Positions 1-8,108 of a stretch of 47,921 nucleotides of DNA are shown here, one piece after another. This DNA is from an uncultured Methanobrevibacter sp. (GTDB lineage: Archaea > Methanobacteriota > Methanobacteria > Methanobacteriales > Methanobacteriaceae): NCBI RefSeq assembly GCF_946408925.1, contig NZ_CAMJUE010000010.1, forward strand, positions 1-47,921. Reading direction: 5' to 3'. The position numbers and the translations under genes are program-made. The notes beneath the pieces are model-generated. The model saw nothing but the letters and a program-made list of their open reading frames with translations. It made no database searches and was not told the origin of the DNA. Positions within the stretch are counted from its first letter, which is position 1, and each line of letters begins with the position of its first letter.

Positions 1-318
1 GTCCATTAAGTCATCATGCAGTATTTCAAAAAATAGTGGAGACAGTTTGCTTAAAAGCCTTCCCTTTACATCATCCGAAGTGCAATGGTATTTTTTCAGA
101 GTGAAATTACCCACATTTTGAATAATGAAATCCTTACCTCCATCATATGGAATTAAAGAATGAATTTCAACAGGAATATTGTTTATGAGTTCCTGAAGTG
201 GAATTTCTTCTATATCAAACTCCTTGGGTGTGGGTTTATAGAAATCTTTCTGGCTAGCATTGAAAATGCGAATTTCATCAATCCCCTCTAAATGTCTGTA
301 TTCTTTTTCAACCCTCAT
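1..318 (-). CDS. PAS-like sensor protein, N-terminal part (cut by window edge)
   Basis: An open frame runs from an ATG at 318 to the window edge, giving 106 codons with the C-terminus missing. An AGGTGTT ribosome binding site lies just upstream (about 321-327), and a TATAAA-like stretch near 335-345 could be its promoter. The N-terminus is charged (MRVEKEYRHLEG). The last visible segment (GRLLSKLSPLFFEILHDDL, about residues 86-104) resembles the helical part of archaeal PAS domains that begins with a 'GR' turn. A PAS sensor or signal-transduction protein is therefore my best reading, but too little is visible to name it or say whether a kinase or output domain follows. That it is a real gene is much surer than its function. 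Confidence 0.45.
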   Translation of the reverse strand, partial: MRVEKEYRHLEGIDEIRIFNASQKDFYKPTPKEFDIEEIPLQELINNIPVEIHSLIPYDGGKDFIIQNVGNFTLKKYHCTSDDVKGRLLSKLSPLFFEILHDDLMD

Positions 319-656
319 TGCAACACCTATTTAATTTTATATTATTAATTATATTTAAATTTGATTAAATTTTATAATCTTTTGTTATTTTTAAACAATT
401 TTCATTTTAATGTATAATATTAAGCGGCATGAATTTTCTATTTTTTAGTGTATGGACGGGCATAATGCCCAGTAATTTTTCCAAATTTGACACCATATAA
501 TTTTATAAATTGTTTAAAATAATTGATAGTAAAAAATCATATGATTGACAATAATAATCAAAAGACAAAAATATTTGAATAGATTTCATTAATTTAAATT
601 ATTAAAAAAATGATTTTAACTAAAAGAGATATCTAAATGCATATAATGGTGAATTT
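319..656. other. Intergenic region between divergent genes, with a GGGCAT dyad
   Basis: This AT-rich stretch of 338 bases separates two divergent genes and should hold both promoters. The perfect odd palindrome GGGCATAATGCCC at 458-470 stands out as a GC-rich island. It is followed by a short T run, so it could be an operator or a small hairpin. A GGTGA ribosome binding site at 648-652 serves the gene starting at 657. I see no small gene here. Confidence 0.5.
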
Positions 657-2069
657 ATGATTGACATAGTATATATTTTAAATCAGATTGATAATTTTAT
701 GTATTTTCCCATCCTCATTATTGTAATGTCCGTATCAGGTTTATATTTTACAACAAGAACACGAGGAGTGCAAATAAGATTGTTTCCCGAATCAGTAAGC
801 TGCTTTTTGAACCGACAGGTGATGAAAATTCAGTATCGTCCCTTCAGGCGATGCTTGTCTCAACCGCTTCAAGGGTTGGAACCGGCAATATCATTGGTGT
901 TTCAACCGCCATTTGTCTGGGAGGTCCGGGCGCATGCTTTTGGATGTGGCTGATGTGTATAATAGGTGCATCATCTGCATTCATTGAAAGTACATTAGCT
1001 CAGATTTTTAAAAGAAAAGATGAAAATGGCCAGTTCTATGGTGGGCCGGCTTATTATATTGAACAGGGTTTAAATAAACCAAAGATTGCAATACTTTTCT
1101 GCATATTCCTAATCGCCACATATGCAGTGGGATTCAATTTGCTGTGTTCATATAATCTCCAGTCAACATTCATGGAATACTCCTTCTACAATCCTGCAAC
1201 AACACCGGCAATTAGGTGTGATACTTGCGATTTTGACAGGTTACTGTCTGCTTGGAGGAGGTAAAAGAATCGTTAAAGTAACAGGCACCATTGTTCCATT
1301 GATGGGAATTTCCTATGTCATTATTGCATTAATAGTGATACTTTTAAACTACCCGAATGTTCCTTCAATGTTTGTCCTAATCTTCCAGGATGCATTCGAC
1401 TTCAAATCCATCGCAGGAGGAATTGTGGGATCATGTCTCATTTACGGTATTAAAAGGGGACTCTTTTCAAACGAAGCAGGTGTGGGATCAGCTCCAAACG
1501 CTTCAGCATCTGCAAAAGTATCACACCCCGCAAAACAGGGGCTTGTTCAAACATTATCCGTATACATTGACACATTGCTTTTATGTACCGCAACAGCACT
1601 GATGTGCCTTTCAACAGGAGTTGCAAGAGATGCTGCAGTTTCAGGTGCGCCATATGTTCAAAATGCAATAGGAACAGTATTCGGAGGTATCGGACCGATA
1701 TTCATAACAGTTGCAATGGTGCTTTTTGCATTCACGACACTTCTCGGAAACCTTTATTATGTGGACAATGCTATAATATATTTGAATCGCAAAAAGAAAC
1801 CGTCTGAAATGTTTATGAAAATATTTTATGTTGCAGCATCAGTCGTTATTTTTATCGGCGCCATAATTCCAATGGATGCTGCATGGGCAATGGCAGACAT
1901 CACCATGGGCGGAATGACTCTCATAAACCTGCCGACATGTATACTTCTTGGTAAAATTGCAATCGATTGCCTGAAAGATTATGAAAAACAGAAAAAATCC
2001 GGTGAAAACCCTATCTTTAAGGCAAGCCATATCGGACTCGATGAAGAAAAAATAGAAACATGGAAATGA
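657..2069 (+). pseudogene. Alanine/glycine:cation symporter (AGCS family), broken by two frameshifts
   Basis: Three overlapping reading frames together spell one AGCS-family sodium:alanine/glycine symporter of about 470 residues, the normal family length. Family landmarks are present: FTTRTRGVQIR near the N-terminus, STASRVGTGNIIGVSTA, GGPAYYIEQGL, and GLFSNEAGVGSAPNASAS in the C-terminal half. The first frameshift lies near 796-799, where one base is missing in a short A run. The second lies near 1209-1214, where one base is extra (or two are missing). The frame after the second shift is the original frame. The start is ATG 657, supported by GGTGA eight bases upstream. As read, translation stops soon after the first shift (the first frame is 98 codons). 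The rest shows no other damage, so this is either a very recent pseudogene or a sequence or assembly error in an intact transporter. Confidence 0.85.
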
Positions 2070-2078
2070 ATTTTAAAA

Positions 2079-2109
2079 AAATGAACTGATCAAACAAATC
2101 AGTTCATTT
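2079..2109. terminator. Bidirectional hairpin terminator
   Basis: A perfect 12-bp stem (2079-2090 with 2098-2109; core AATGAACTGAT) closes a 7-base loop between two convergent genes. An A run precedes it, so the minus-strand transcript ends in U's, and a T-rich stretch follows on the plus strand. Confidence 0.7.
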
Positions 2110-2118
2110 ATCTTAGTT

Positions 2119-2337
2119 TTAAAAAAAAGCCGGTATAAAACCTGCAAACATTAAAATTATAGTTATTACCCACATCGCCACGGCAACTATAATTATATAC
2201 TTCCCATGTTTGTTTAAAAATGGATTTTCCTTTTGTGTAAAGTGAATAATAATTCCTGCAATTATACCGATAATCGGAGATATGATTGCTAAAAGGTAAC
2301 CTATAATTGCAATTATCAACTCTTTTGTTTCTGCCAT
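2119..2337 (-). CDS. Small two-helix membrane protein
   Basis: This encodes 72 residues. Two strongly hydrophobic segments (about 7-34 and 49-70) flank a short polar loop (TQKENPFLNKHGK). I chose ATG 2337 rather than the in-frame GTG at 2346, because that GTG lies inside the perfect AGGAGGTGA ribosome binding site, which is correctly spaced for 2337. No family is recognised. It converges on the broken symporter gene, with a terminator between them. Confidence 0.75.
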   Translation of the reverse strand: MAETKELIIAIIGYLLAIISPIIGIIAGIIIHFTQKENPFLNKHGKYIIIVAVAMWVITIILMFAGFIPAFF

Positions 2338-2388
2338 AATTTTCACCTCCTTTAATAAATATTGATTATGAGTTAAATATGATTTTTA

Positions 2389-3210
2389 TTAAATTTGCCA
2401 ACTTTTGAGATTTTTACAGGTCATATCCACATTAAGAGGAGTTAAGCTCGGTCTTTTTTCAACCATCAGTGCATATCCGTCACTGCCCTTTTTGTATTCG
2501 CTGACAAGATCAGGCGTAATCATGATTAAATCATCATCATTTTGATTATCTTTCAAGTGATATTTAAACAGTTCCCTCTTCTGCTCATCGGTGTTGTCAA
2601 TGACTTTTTTATCAAGCATCTTGTGGGACAAATGAGTGATTTTAACCTCCTCTGATTCATAATTTGAAGGGACATTCAAATTAAACAAATCAACGCCATC
2701 CGGAAAACCTTCATTTTTAATCTTTAAAACAATATCATGAAGAACTTTTTTAGCTAAAGTGAAATCATAGTTCAAATGCCATTCACCGTTTTCATCCTGC
2801 CTATATGATGTTTTGGGATCCATAAACAATGAGGCAGCTATTGCCGGAATACCTAAACTAACAGCTTCAAAAGCAGCACAAACAGTACCGGACGAAGTGA
2901 TGTCAGAACTTATATTAACACCCTGGTTTATGCCTGTTATAATCAAATCAGGCTTATCCTTCATTACATACTCGGTACCTATAACAACGGAATCCGCCGG
3001 ACTTCCTGAAACCGAATATGCTTCGCTTCCATCATCAAGAGTGCATGGTGTAATTTTTAAATGTTTGAATAGTGTCAAACGCCTGCCTACACTGCTGTTG
3101 TTTTCATCAGGAGCCACAACCGTAACATCAGCTATATCTTCCACCGCCTGTTTTGCAGCCAATATCCCCGGTGCAAAAACCCCATCGTCATTTGATATTA
3201 AAATATTCAC
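2389..3210 (-). CDS. surE: 5'/3'-nucleotidase SurE
   Basis: SurE is a metal-dependent phosphatase that dephosphorylates nucleoside 5'- and 3'-monophosphates in the cytoplasm. The protein has 273 residues, normal for the family. The N-terminal metal site SNDDG follows NILI directly. The other family blocks are in order: NNSSVGR, SGSPADSV, GINQGVNISSD and SGTVCAAFEA. I chose the GTG at 3210 because the protein then begins (V)NILISNDDG as in other SurE proteins, and an AGTGAT ribosome binding site precedes it. The in-frame ATG at 3237 would add nine residues and has no such site. The product name is solid; the physiological substrate is not visible from sequence. Confidence 0.93.
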   Translation of the reverse strand: MNILISNDDGVFAPGILAAKQAVEDIADVTVVAPDENNSSVGRRLTLFKHLKITPCTLDDGSEAYSVSGSPADSVVIGTEYVMKDKPDLIITGINQGVNISSDITSSGTVCAAFEAVSLGIPAIAASLFMDPKTSYRQDENGEWHLNYDFTLAKKVLHDIVLKIKNEGFPDGVDLFNLNVPSNYESEEVKITHLSHKMLDKKVIDNTDEQKRELFKYHLKDNQNDDDLIMITPDLVSEYKKGSDGYALMVEKRPSLTPLNVDMTCKNLKSWQI

Positions 3211-3246
3211 AGATATCACTTTCCTAAAAAGTATCATTTTTATGTT

Positions 3247-3708
3247 TCATTGGCTAAACACCTTTTCCATCATGTAAAAAACTATAAACAATGCAATAAG
3301 AATTCCTAAAATCCAGTAATTTATTGAATGAGCTAAAAATATTGCATAGATTAAATAGATTATAAATATTATTGCAATTATCACTCTTAAAAATAACATT
3401 AAACCTGATCTGAAATAATTTGAACCCATTATGTTTACCCCATATTGATTACGGGGATAAATTCTGCCTCCATTTACATAGAAAACATCATTACACCATC
3501 CGCAACGATAAATATATTTAAATTCCTTATTTGGTTCAAGATGCATTTTATGCTTGCATTCAGGACATTTCTTGTAGTCTGGAAATACTTCAACAAATCC
3601 ATTTTTGGTGAAAGCATTATCACAATTCTTGCAGTGGTAAATTTCACCGAACAAATTACTGTATTCTGTTTTCATGTCACCTTCACATTTAGGGCATTTT
3701 TTACTCAT
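3247..3708 (-). CDS. Double zinc-ribbon membrane protein
   Basis: This encodes 153 residues. The N-terminal half holds two zinc ribbons: CPKC paired with CKNC (about residues 5-30) and CPEC paired with CGWC (about 48-72). The C-terminal half has two hydrophobic helices (about 103-125 and 128-148). AGGAGAT sits six bases before ATG 3708. The layout suggests an anchored protein with a cytoplasmic metal-binding head, but no specific family or function can be named. It reads toward surE with a 36-base gap. Confidence 0.75.
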   Translation of the reverse strand: MSKKCPKCEGDMKTEYSNLFGEIYHCKNCDNAFTKNGFVEVFPDYKKCPECKHKMHLEPNKEFKYIYRCGWCNDVFYVNGGRIYPRNQYGVNIMGSNYFRSGLMLFLRVIIAIIFIIYLIYAIFLAHSINYWILGILIALFIVFYMMEKVFSQ

Positions 3709-3735
3709 ATCCGAATCTCCTTTGAATATTATAAA

Positions 3736-4707
3736 TTAAAAATCAAATAATGTTTTTTGAGTAATCTTTTTAATTTTTAAATCTTCATTTGAGTAGAAAC
3801 GCTTATCCAAATCCTCATTTATTTTGACATAATCCTTGCCATTCAATATGTCCTTTAAATATCGGTAACCATCATATTTTGACACTATAATCCGGTCAAA
3901 GTCAAATGAATCCCAAATAAGATAATAATTTGAAATGATAGTATTTTTACTTAATTCATCATATAAAAATATTAGACAGTTATATGTTTCTATAAATAAT
4001 CCTACATGTTCTTTCAGGTTATCTGTTTTCCATATTGGATTTAGATTCATGCAGTAGTTTTTAAGCTCATATTCAAGCATTTTCCGGTAATTTTCTTTTT
4101 TAAGGTAATGCTCAACCATCACATGATTGTTGATGGTGTATTTTTCATGGTTTTTATCTTCAATTGCCTTTTCAATATGGAGTTTTATAAATTCAATTGG
4201 AATTTTAGCTTCCTTTTTCCTATAATTTTTCATATAAAAATCATTGAATTCATTGAAATAATAATGACCAATCAGATATTCACTAAAAATGCGCATTCTT
4301 CTTTTTTTATTTTTATAGAATATTTTGGATTTTGAAGAGAGATAGTAATTGTTTGCAAACAGTTTATGTTGAAATATTCTCTCTTCTATTCTTTCTCTTT
4401 TTCCGGATGTTTTCAGACCATTTTTTTTAAGAATCTTCTTTAAGGATTTTGTATTGTAGTTTTTAATCTGCCTTTTGAACTCGTTCTTATTCATCTTATT
4501 TAAAATATATTTATTTTCAACAAGATAGTTCCTTAAATAATCCTGAGATAAACCATATTTATTAGAAACTCCTCCAATAGCCCCTGAAATACTTGCATCA
4601 CGTTCAAAAACAAGATATATGAAATCAAAAGTAAATTGAAGTTCGGAAATGTTATAATCCTTTGGGACATTGTCATCGTATTTTAGAGAAAATCTATCTT
4701 TAATCAT
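3736..4707 (-). CDS. SAP-motif protein of unknown function
   Basis: This encodes 323 mostly charged, lysine-rich residues with no signal peptide or membrane helix. At about residues 85-115, a segment ending in KTSGKRERIEERI matches the SAP fold (two helices joined by a G-containing turn), usually a DNA-binding module. The rest is not recognised. I chose ATG 4707 over the in-frame TTG at 4713. There is no ribosome binding site, but an AT-rich TATA-like stretch (about 4721-4731) lies close upstream, consistent with a leaderless or nearly leaderless transcript. Confidence 0.65.
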   Translation of the reverse strand: MIKDRFSLKYDDNVPKDYNISELQFTFDFIYLVFERDASISGAIGGVSNKYGLSQDYLRNYLVENKYILNKMNKNEFKRQIKNYNTKSLKKILKKNGLKTSGKRERIEERIFQHKLFANNYYLSSKSKIFYKNKKRRMRIFSEYLIGHYYFNEFNDFYMKNYRKKEAKIPIEFIKLHIEKAIEDKNHEKYTINNHVMVEHYLKKENYRKMLEYELKNYCMNLNPIWKTDNLKEHVGLFIETYNCLIFLYDELSKNTIISNYYLIWDSFDFDRIIVSKYDGYRYLKDILNGKDYVKINEDLDKRFYSNEDLKIKKITQKTLFDF

Positions 4708-4774
4708 AATCAATAATAAATATATTTAAAACAGTTATTATAGTTTATTCATGAAATCATTTCACAAAAAAATG

Positions 4775-5617
4775 TTAAACTGAATTTAGCAGCTCATATA
4801 GTTCAGGGATTGCCAGTTCAAATTTAACTCCATATGTATGAGTATCATCACCTATTGTTTTTTCAATAGCTTTTTTAGTAAATTCACCTGCTATTTTTGT
4901 TGCCTGTGCGGTTGATTTTCCAATCATAACGGAACCTACAAAGGTTGAAGCAAAAACATCTCCTGTTCCATGAGATATATAGTCAATCTTGTCATTGTAG
5001 ATGATTTCTGTTGTTGATTCGGTTTTATCAAAAACTATCATACCCATTTCATCATCATTGTCATATCCTTTCAATATAACCTGATTTTTAGTGAATCCTG
5101 AAAGGTCCCTTGCCATATCAATCATTTCATCTTTGGTGAAGTGTTCTTTCCAAGGCTTATGCAGCAGATAACATGCTTCGGTAGTGTTAGGTAAAATATA
5201 ATCTCCAATTTTACAAAGTTCACCCATTTTATCTGCAAAATCCTGATCAAATCCATTGTAGAACTCTCCAAAATCTGCCATGGCGGGATCGACAAATACC
5301 AATCCGTCATCCTTCAGTCTGGAATCAATAATATCCTTGATGTAATCCAACTGTTCTGATGAGGCAATAAATCCAGTATAAATCGCATCAAAATATATGC
5401 CTTCACTTTCCCAATGTTTCCTTATTTTTGGAAGGTCATCGGTCAAATCCCTAACGTTGTAATCTGTAAATCCTGAAGTATGTGTTGACAGAACTGCTGA
5501 AGGAAGAACTGCTGTTTCTATACCAAAAGCAGAAATTACAGGCAATGCAACTGTGATTGAACACTGCCCATAGCAGGATATGTCTTGAATAGTTAATATT
5601 TTTGGATTATTGTTCAT
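4775..5617 (-). CDS. Pyridoxamine/pyridoxal kinase-like protein (PfkB/ribokinase fold)
   Basis: This encodes 280 residues. It is similar throughout to bacterial pyridoxamine kinases (PdxY type), which phosphorylate B6 vitamers with ATP. The N-terminal block ILTIQDISCYGQCS and the block ALPVISAFGIET are typical. TGFIASSEQ and FVDPAMAD follow in order. The anion-hole/catalytic motif SHGTGDVFAS lies near residue 220, with the base Asp in GTGD. The start chosen is ATG 5617, where homology begins; an in-frame extension to 5677 is lysine/asparagine-rich and looks untranslated. A weak AGGTT element precedes the ATG. A B6-linked role fits the neighbouring PLP enzyme, but the two genes are divergent. 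Confidence 0.82.
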   Translation of the reverse strand: MNNNPKILTIQDISCYGQCSITVALPVISAFGIETAVLPSAVLSTHTSGFTDYNVRDLTDDLPKIRKHWESEGIYFDAIYTGFIASSEQLDYIKDIIDSRLKDDGLVFVDPAMADFGEFYNGFDQDFADKMGELCKIGDYILPNTTEACYLLHKPWKEHFTKDEMIDMARDLSGFTKNQVILKGYDNDDEMGMIVFDKTESTTEIIYNDKIDYISHGTGDVFASTFVGSVMIGKSTAQATKIAGEFTKKAIEKTIGDDTHTYGVKFELAIPELYELLNSV

Positions 5618-5823
5618 TTTTTTAACCTGTAAACTTTTTTTGTTGTTCTCCCAATTACAGTTATTATTTTTAATCAAATAATATTTAAATATTTTTCCTT
5701 AATTTTTTCCAAAAACAGTTATCAGATTATTATAAATTACAATGCAAATCTTTAAAAACATCATGAAAAACTATTTTATAATTAAAAAACATAAATAATA
5801 TATTATTGATTGGATTGAATGTT

Positions 5824-6783
5824 ATGAGTATTGGGAAATTGATTGGTAATACACCAATGATAAAGATTAATTATGAATTTGAAGGAAAAATAAATAGCAT
5901 TTACACTAAACTCGAGTATTACAATTATTCAGGAAGCATTAAAGACAGAATCGCTTTATACATCATAAAAAAAGCAAAAGAAAATGGGGACTTGAAAGAA
6001 GGTCAGTCCATTGTGGAAGTTACAAGCGGCAACACAGGCATATCTTTTAGTGCAATTGGAACCTATTATGGTCATGAAGTCCATATATTCATGCCGGATT
6101 GGGTTTCTCTTGAAAGAAGGAAACTCATTGAAATGTATGGCGCTCAGGTACATCTTGTATCAAAAGAGGATGGAGGATTTAAAAAAGCACTTGAGCTTGC
6201 AGAGGAATTTGCAATTGAAAACGATGCATTCAGACCCCTTCAATTCGATAATGAATTAAATCCCGAAGCTCAATATAAAATAACAGGCCAAGAAATAATT
6301 GATGCCGTACCTGACGTTAACGCTTTTGTTTCAGGTATTGGAACCGGCGGAACACTTATCGGAATAGGAAAAAGATTAAAGGACAACAATCCAAACTCAA
6401 AAATATTTGCCCTTGAACCTTCAACATTGTCAATTCTTAAAATGGGAATGGAAGAAGGAAGCCACATGATTGAAGGGATAGGCGATGACTTTATCCCCGG
6501 AATAGTGGATGAATCATTAATTGACGACATTGTTTTAATTGATGATTGCGATGCAATAAATATGTCCAAAAGAATAGCTCGTGAATTCGGATTGGGCATT
6601 GGCATATCAAGTGGAGCAAACTTCCTTGCCGGTGTATTAAAAAATGACGATGACTTAAAAATCGCCACTGTTTTTGCTGATGACAATAAAAAGTACATTA
6701 CTACAAAATTATCCGAAAAAATAGATGATAATCCTAAATTACTTTCAAATCAAATAAGACTCATTGATTTTGAAGTAATTTAA
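5824..6783 (+). CDS. Cysteine synthase-like PLP enzyme (fold type II)
   Basis: This encodes 319 residues, normal for O-acetylserine (or O-phosphoserine) sulfhydrylases of the CysK/CysM family. The PLP-binding lysine is K40 in SGSIKDR. The substrate-binding loop TSGNTG is at 67-72, the phosphate-binding loop GTGGT at 173-177, and a conserved SSGANF block follows near the end. The usual 'NPLGS' before the lysine is 'NYSGS' here, so substrate choice may differ; a cystathionine beta-synthase or phosphoserine-using activity is possible. I chose ATG 5824 (MSIGKLIGNTP), where the family normally starts, over TTG 5806. It ends in a convergent pair with ccdA. Confidence 0.85.
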   Translation: MSIGKLIGNTPMIKINYEFEGKINSIYTKLEYYNYSGSIKDRIALYIIKKAKENGDLKEGQSIVEVTSGNTGISFSAIGTYYGHEVHIFMPDWVSLERRKLIEMYGAQVHLVSKEDGGFKKALELAEEFAIENDAFRPLQFDNELNPEAQYKITGQEIIDAVPDVNAFVSGIGTGGTLIGIGKRLKDNNPNSKIFALEPSTLSILKMGMEEGSHMIEGIGDDFIPGIVDESLIDDIVLIDDCDAINMSKRIAREFGLGIGISSGANFLAGVLKNDDDLKIATVFADDNKKYITTKLSEKIDDNPKLLSNQIRLIDFEVI

Positions 6784-6790
6784 AACATGA

Positions 6791-6804
6791 CCAGGAATGC
6801 CTGG
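6791..6804. terminator. Short hairpin between convergent genes
   Basis: CCAGG and CCTGG (6791-6795 and 6800-6804) form a GC-rich five-base stem in the 23-base gap between two convergent genes. It may help end transcription, but the stem is short. Confidence 0.35.
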
Positions 6805-6806
6805 CA

Positions 6807-7424
6807 CTAAATAATTACTTTTACCGATTCAAACAACAGATATAAAGCACCAATGATTACCAATATTGCAAAGATTTTGGGAATGAATCTTGTTTTTGAA
6901 ATCAATTTTTCCAGATTGATTTTTGATATTGCCAAACTTAAAATTAATAATGTCAAGGCAAAGCCCACTGAATAAATAATGATATTTAAAACAGCATATG
7001 ATGGACTGTTTGAACTTATCAGCAATGTAATCAATGATATGAGATATCCGCTGTAGCATGGCGCCCAGGCAATTGATGTCAGAATGCCCATTAAAAATGA
7101 TGATGCAAAACCTTTATTGTGTTTGGGCATCATTTTAAAAGTAAAATGATAATCATAAAACATTAAAATTCCAATAATCAAGAGAATTATTGCCGAAACA
7201 ATTCTTACCGGAGTGATATAGGCATATAAAATTGATGTAAAAAAGCCTGTTAAAAAGATTATGATTATGAAAATGCTTAATAATCCACATGTAAAGGATA
7301 TTAAATCCCATTTTGATTTTGATTTTAGACTAACACTGATAAAAATTGGTAAAATGGGTAAAATGCAAGGAGACAATATTGATATTACTCCTGTTGTAAA
7401 AGAAATTAATGGAAGAATTTCCAT
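6807..7424 (-). CDS. ccdA: CcdA/DsbD-type thiol-disulfide membrane transporter
   Basis: This encodes 205 residues with six predicted membrane helices, the size of CcdA. The family moves reducing equivalents from cytoplasmic thioredoxin across the membrane using two membrane-embedded cysteines. Both are present: Cys20 in LSPCILPILP and Cys123 in WAPCYSGYL. The ATG follows directly on the stop codon of the secreted thioredoxin gene, and AGGAGAT inside that gene's end is its ribosome binding site. The two are therefore certainly co-transcribed. The natural reading is that this protein keeps the thioredoxin domain outside the membrane reduced. Confidence 0.9.
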   Translation of the reverse strand: MEILPLISFTTGVISILSPCILPILPIFISVSLKSKSKWDLISFTCGLLSIFIIIIFLTGFFTSILYAYITPVRIVSAIILLIIGILMFYDYHFTFKMMPKHNKGFASSFLMGILTSIAWAPCYSGYLISLITLLISSNSPSYAVLNIIIYSVGFALTLLILSLAISKINLEKLISKTRFIPKIFAILVIIGALYLLFESVKVII

Positions 7425-7850
7425 CTAAATCTCCTTGAGTGTAGCTAGAAATTCCTCTGCTGAAACATAACCTTCAATTCTGTTAATCTCTTTGGAATTT
7501 GAATCTAAAAACACAGACATCGGTGTTCCGACAACTTTATATTTTTCAGCCAATTGGGAATCCTTATTGACATCCACATCAACAACTATGAAATTGTCAT
7601 TCAATTCTTTTTGAACATTAACATTACTTAAAACATCACTTTTAAGTAAATCACAGTAATAACAGCTTTCTTGATCAAAAAGCAATAGAACTGTTTTGTT
7701 TTGAGCACCTGCATCATCTAATGCCTGGGTCAAATTTGAAGTTGAATTCAAACCATCAACAATCTGATTTGTTTGTGATCCTGAAATTGCTGATACACAA
7801 ACAAGAGCCATTAAAATAATGAGGACAACTAAATGTATTTTCAATTTCAT
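7425..7850 (-). CDS. Secreted/anchored thioredoxin-like protein
   Basis: This encodes 141 residues. A hydrophobic N-terminal segment (about 5-22) acts as signal peptide or anchor. A thioredoxin fold follows, with active site C63-Y-Y-C66 and the cis-proline loop VVGTP ending at P110. The active site resembles the SoxW/DsbD-c type more than classical CGPC thioredoxin. It is the first gene of a two-gene operon with ccdA and probably acts outside the membrane as its redox partner. No clear ribosome binding site is visible; a TATA-like stretch at about 7879-7890 suggests a short leader. Confidence 0.85.
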   Translation of the reverse strand: MKLKIHLVVLIILMALVCVSAISGSQTNQIVDGLNSTSNLTQALDDAGAQNKTVLLLFDQESCYYCDLLKSDVLSNVNVQKELNDNFIVVDVDVNKDSQLAEKYKVVGTPMSVFLDSNSKEINRIEGYVSAEEFLATLKEI

Positions 7851-7937
7851 GTTTATTTCTTATGGACCCGATGCTATTTAAAATATTTCTTTTGAATTTA
7901 TATCATAATTATAATTTTTCAGAGTTAAATTAAAATT

Positions 7938-7966
7938 TTTAGGTATACCTAAATATTTATATATTA
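7938..7966 (+). promoter_or_regulatory. DtxR/IdeR-type palindromic box next to a TATA element
   Basis: TTTAGGTATACCTAAA (7938-7953) is a perfect 16-base palindrome of the kind bound by metal-dependent DtxR/IdeR/MntR-family repressors (TTAGG...CCTAA). A TATA element (TTTATATATT, about 7956-7966) follows at once on the plus strand, so a bound protein would block TBP/TFB. A near copy lies at 15310-15325. The metal dependence is inferred from the motif only. Confidence 0.6.
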
Positions 7967-8028
7967 TGTGGACACAATATATTATTGAGTGAAAAAATTG
8001 AGGAACAGAATAAAATGGAGGAAATAAT

Positions 8029-8088
8029 ATGATTATAGGAATTGAAAACCTAAAAGAAAAACAGAATGAAGAGAAGAACAATGAATAA
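8029..8088 (+). CDS. Possible 19-residue small protein
   Basis: This short frame (MIIGIENLKEKQNEEKNNE) has an ATG eight bases after a strong GGAGG, about 45 bases downstream of the start expected from the TATA element at 7956-7966. The peptide is very charged, with no hydrophobic segment. Its stop codon lies in the loop of a hairpin. The promoter, palindromic box, ribosome binding site and hairpin together suggest a real transcription unit, although the peptide could be incidental to a regulatory RNA. Confidence 0.4.
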   Translation: MIIGIENLKEKQNEEKNNE

Positions 8089-8099
8089 TATCTTCTCTT
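8069..8099. terminator. Hairpin closing the small unit and the convergent gene
   Basis: AAGAGAAGA (8069-8077) pairs perfectly with TCTTCTCTT (8091-8099) around a 13-base loop. It lies between the small plus-strand frame and the end of the minus-strand gene at 8109, so it may end both transcripts. Confidence 0.5.
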
Positions 8100-8108
8100 T
8101 AAAATCAA

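Noticed and set aside
4775-6783. Divergent pyridoxamine kinase and PLP enzyme as a functional operon
   Set aside because: The genes are on opposite strands with about 200 bases between them. PLP use by one and B6 salvage by the other is suggestive only.
7878-8108. 76-codon minus-strand frame between the thioredoxin and DUF4062 genes
   Set aside because: It has no ribosome binding site, is rich in Phe/Tyr/Ile as expected of AT-rich non-coding DNA, and overlaps the palindromic box, TATA element and small plus-strand unit.
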